A DNA stretch of 6,176 nucleotides, from positions 1 through 6,176 of the forward strand of contig JADDQX010000137.1 in assembly GCA_016781115.1 (NCBI GenBank), in the 5' to 3' direction. The translations under genes and the position numbers were made by a program. The DNA comes from Actinomycetota bacterium. GTDB lineage: Bacteria > Actinomycetota > CADDZG01 > WHSQ01. Shown in pieces: positions 6,092 through 6,176 of this stretch; positions within the stretch are counted from its first letter, which is position 1, and the number at the start of each line of letters is the position of its first letter. The notes under the pieces are model-generated. The model was not told where the DNA came from and searched no databases. It saw only the letters and a program-made list of their open reading frames with translations.

Positions 6092-6176
6092 CTCTCGTCC
6101 TGGTGCGCGTGGAAGATCAGCGTGGCATAGCGGGAGCCGACGCTGCCCGGCGACCTGACAGAAGAGCGCCCCAAGG
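6088..6176 (-). CDS. C-terminal tail of an unidentified upstream gene (partial)
   Basis: An open frame enters at the right edge and ends with TGA at 6090-6088. It gives about 28 residues ending in RYATLIFHAHQDER. The stop overlaps the start of the next gene (ATG 6091-6089) in an ATGA arrangement, the same arrangement found at two other gene boundaries in this window. That repetition is the main reason to call it a real gene end rather than a chance open frame. The fragment is too short to identify. If real, it would make the downstream 444-codon gene the second or later gene of an operon. Confidence 0.4.
   Translation of the reverse strand, partial: LGRSSVRSPGSVGSRYATLIFHAHQDER

Overview
The window is GC-rich (about two thirds by eye), and every gene I can support lies on the minus strand, so transcription runs from high to low coordinates. 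High GC, GC-ending codons and the type of NYN-like and treble-clef fragments suggest an actinobacterium or a similar high-GC soil bacterium. This is an inference: there is no rRNA, intact tRNA or other marker gene to settle it.

Layout in transcription order. (1) Positions 6176-3195 hold the tail of an unidentified gene, then two complete large genes of 444 and 521 codons. They are chained by 4-base ATGA stop/start overlaps, which indicates an operon with translational coupling. I recognise neither large protein. The first has a central stretch that weakly resembles an extracytoplasmic-function sigma factor; the second is a mixed helical and beta-rich protein. (2) Positions 3194-3055 are a 140-base gap with a short inverted repeat and a perfect Shine-Dalgarno sequence. 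(3) Positions 3054-2911 encode a 47-residue, very basic protein that is not obvious from length alone but has the best ribosome binding site in the window. (4) Positions 2905-2025 are a mosaic. They contain a short treble-clef zinc-finger reading frame, 222 bases (2366-2587) where I see no gene, a frameshifted and truncated NYN-type nuclease fragment, and an imperfect inverted repeat of about 100 bases that ends at the point where NYN-like sequence stops. (5) Positions 2024-1 hold an AlkB-like 2-oxoglutarate/Fe(II) dioxygenase followed, again through an ATGA overlap, by a CHAT-domain (caspase-fold) protease that runs off the left edge.

The two ends of the window look like intact operons. The middle looks like an accessory or rearranged segment. 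The most interesting point is the tight coupling of an AlkB-type demethylase to a CHAT protease next to a two-gene cassette of unknown function. CHAT proteases are effectors in several bacterial conflict systems, so a defence or stress-triggered proteolysis locus is a reasonable hypothesis, but nothing in the sequence proves it. No CRISPR array, transposase, intact tRNA or plus-strand gene was found.
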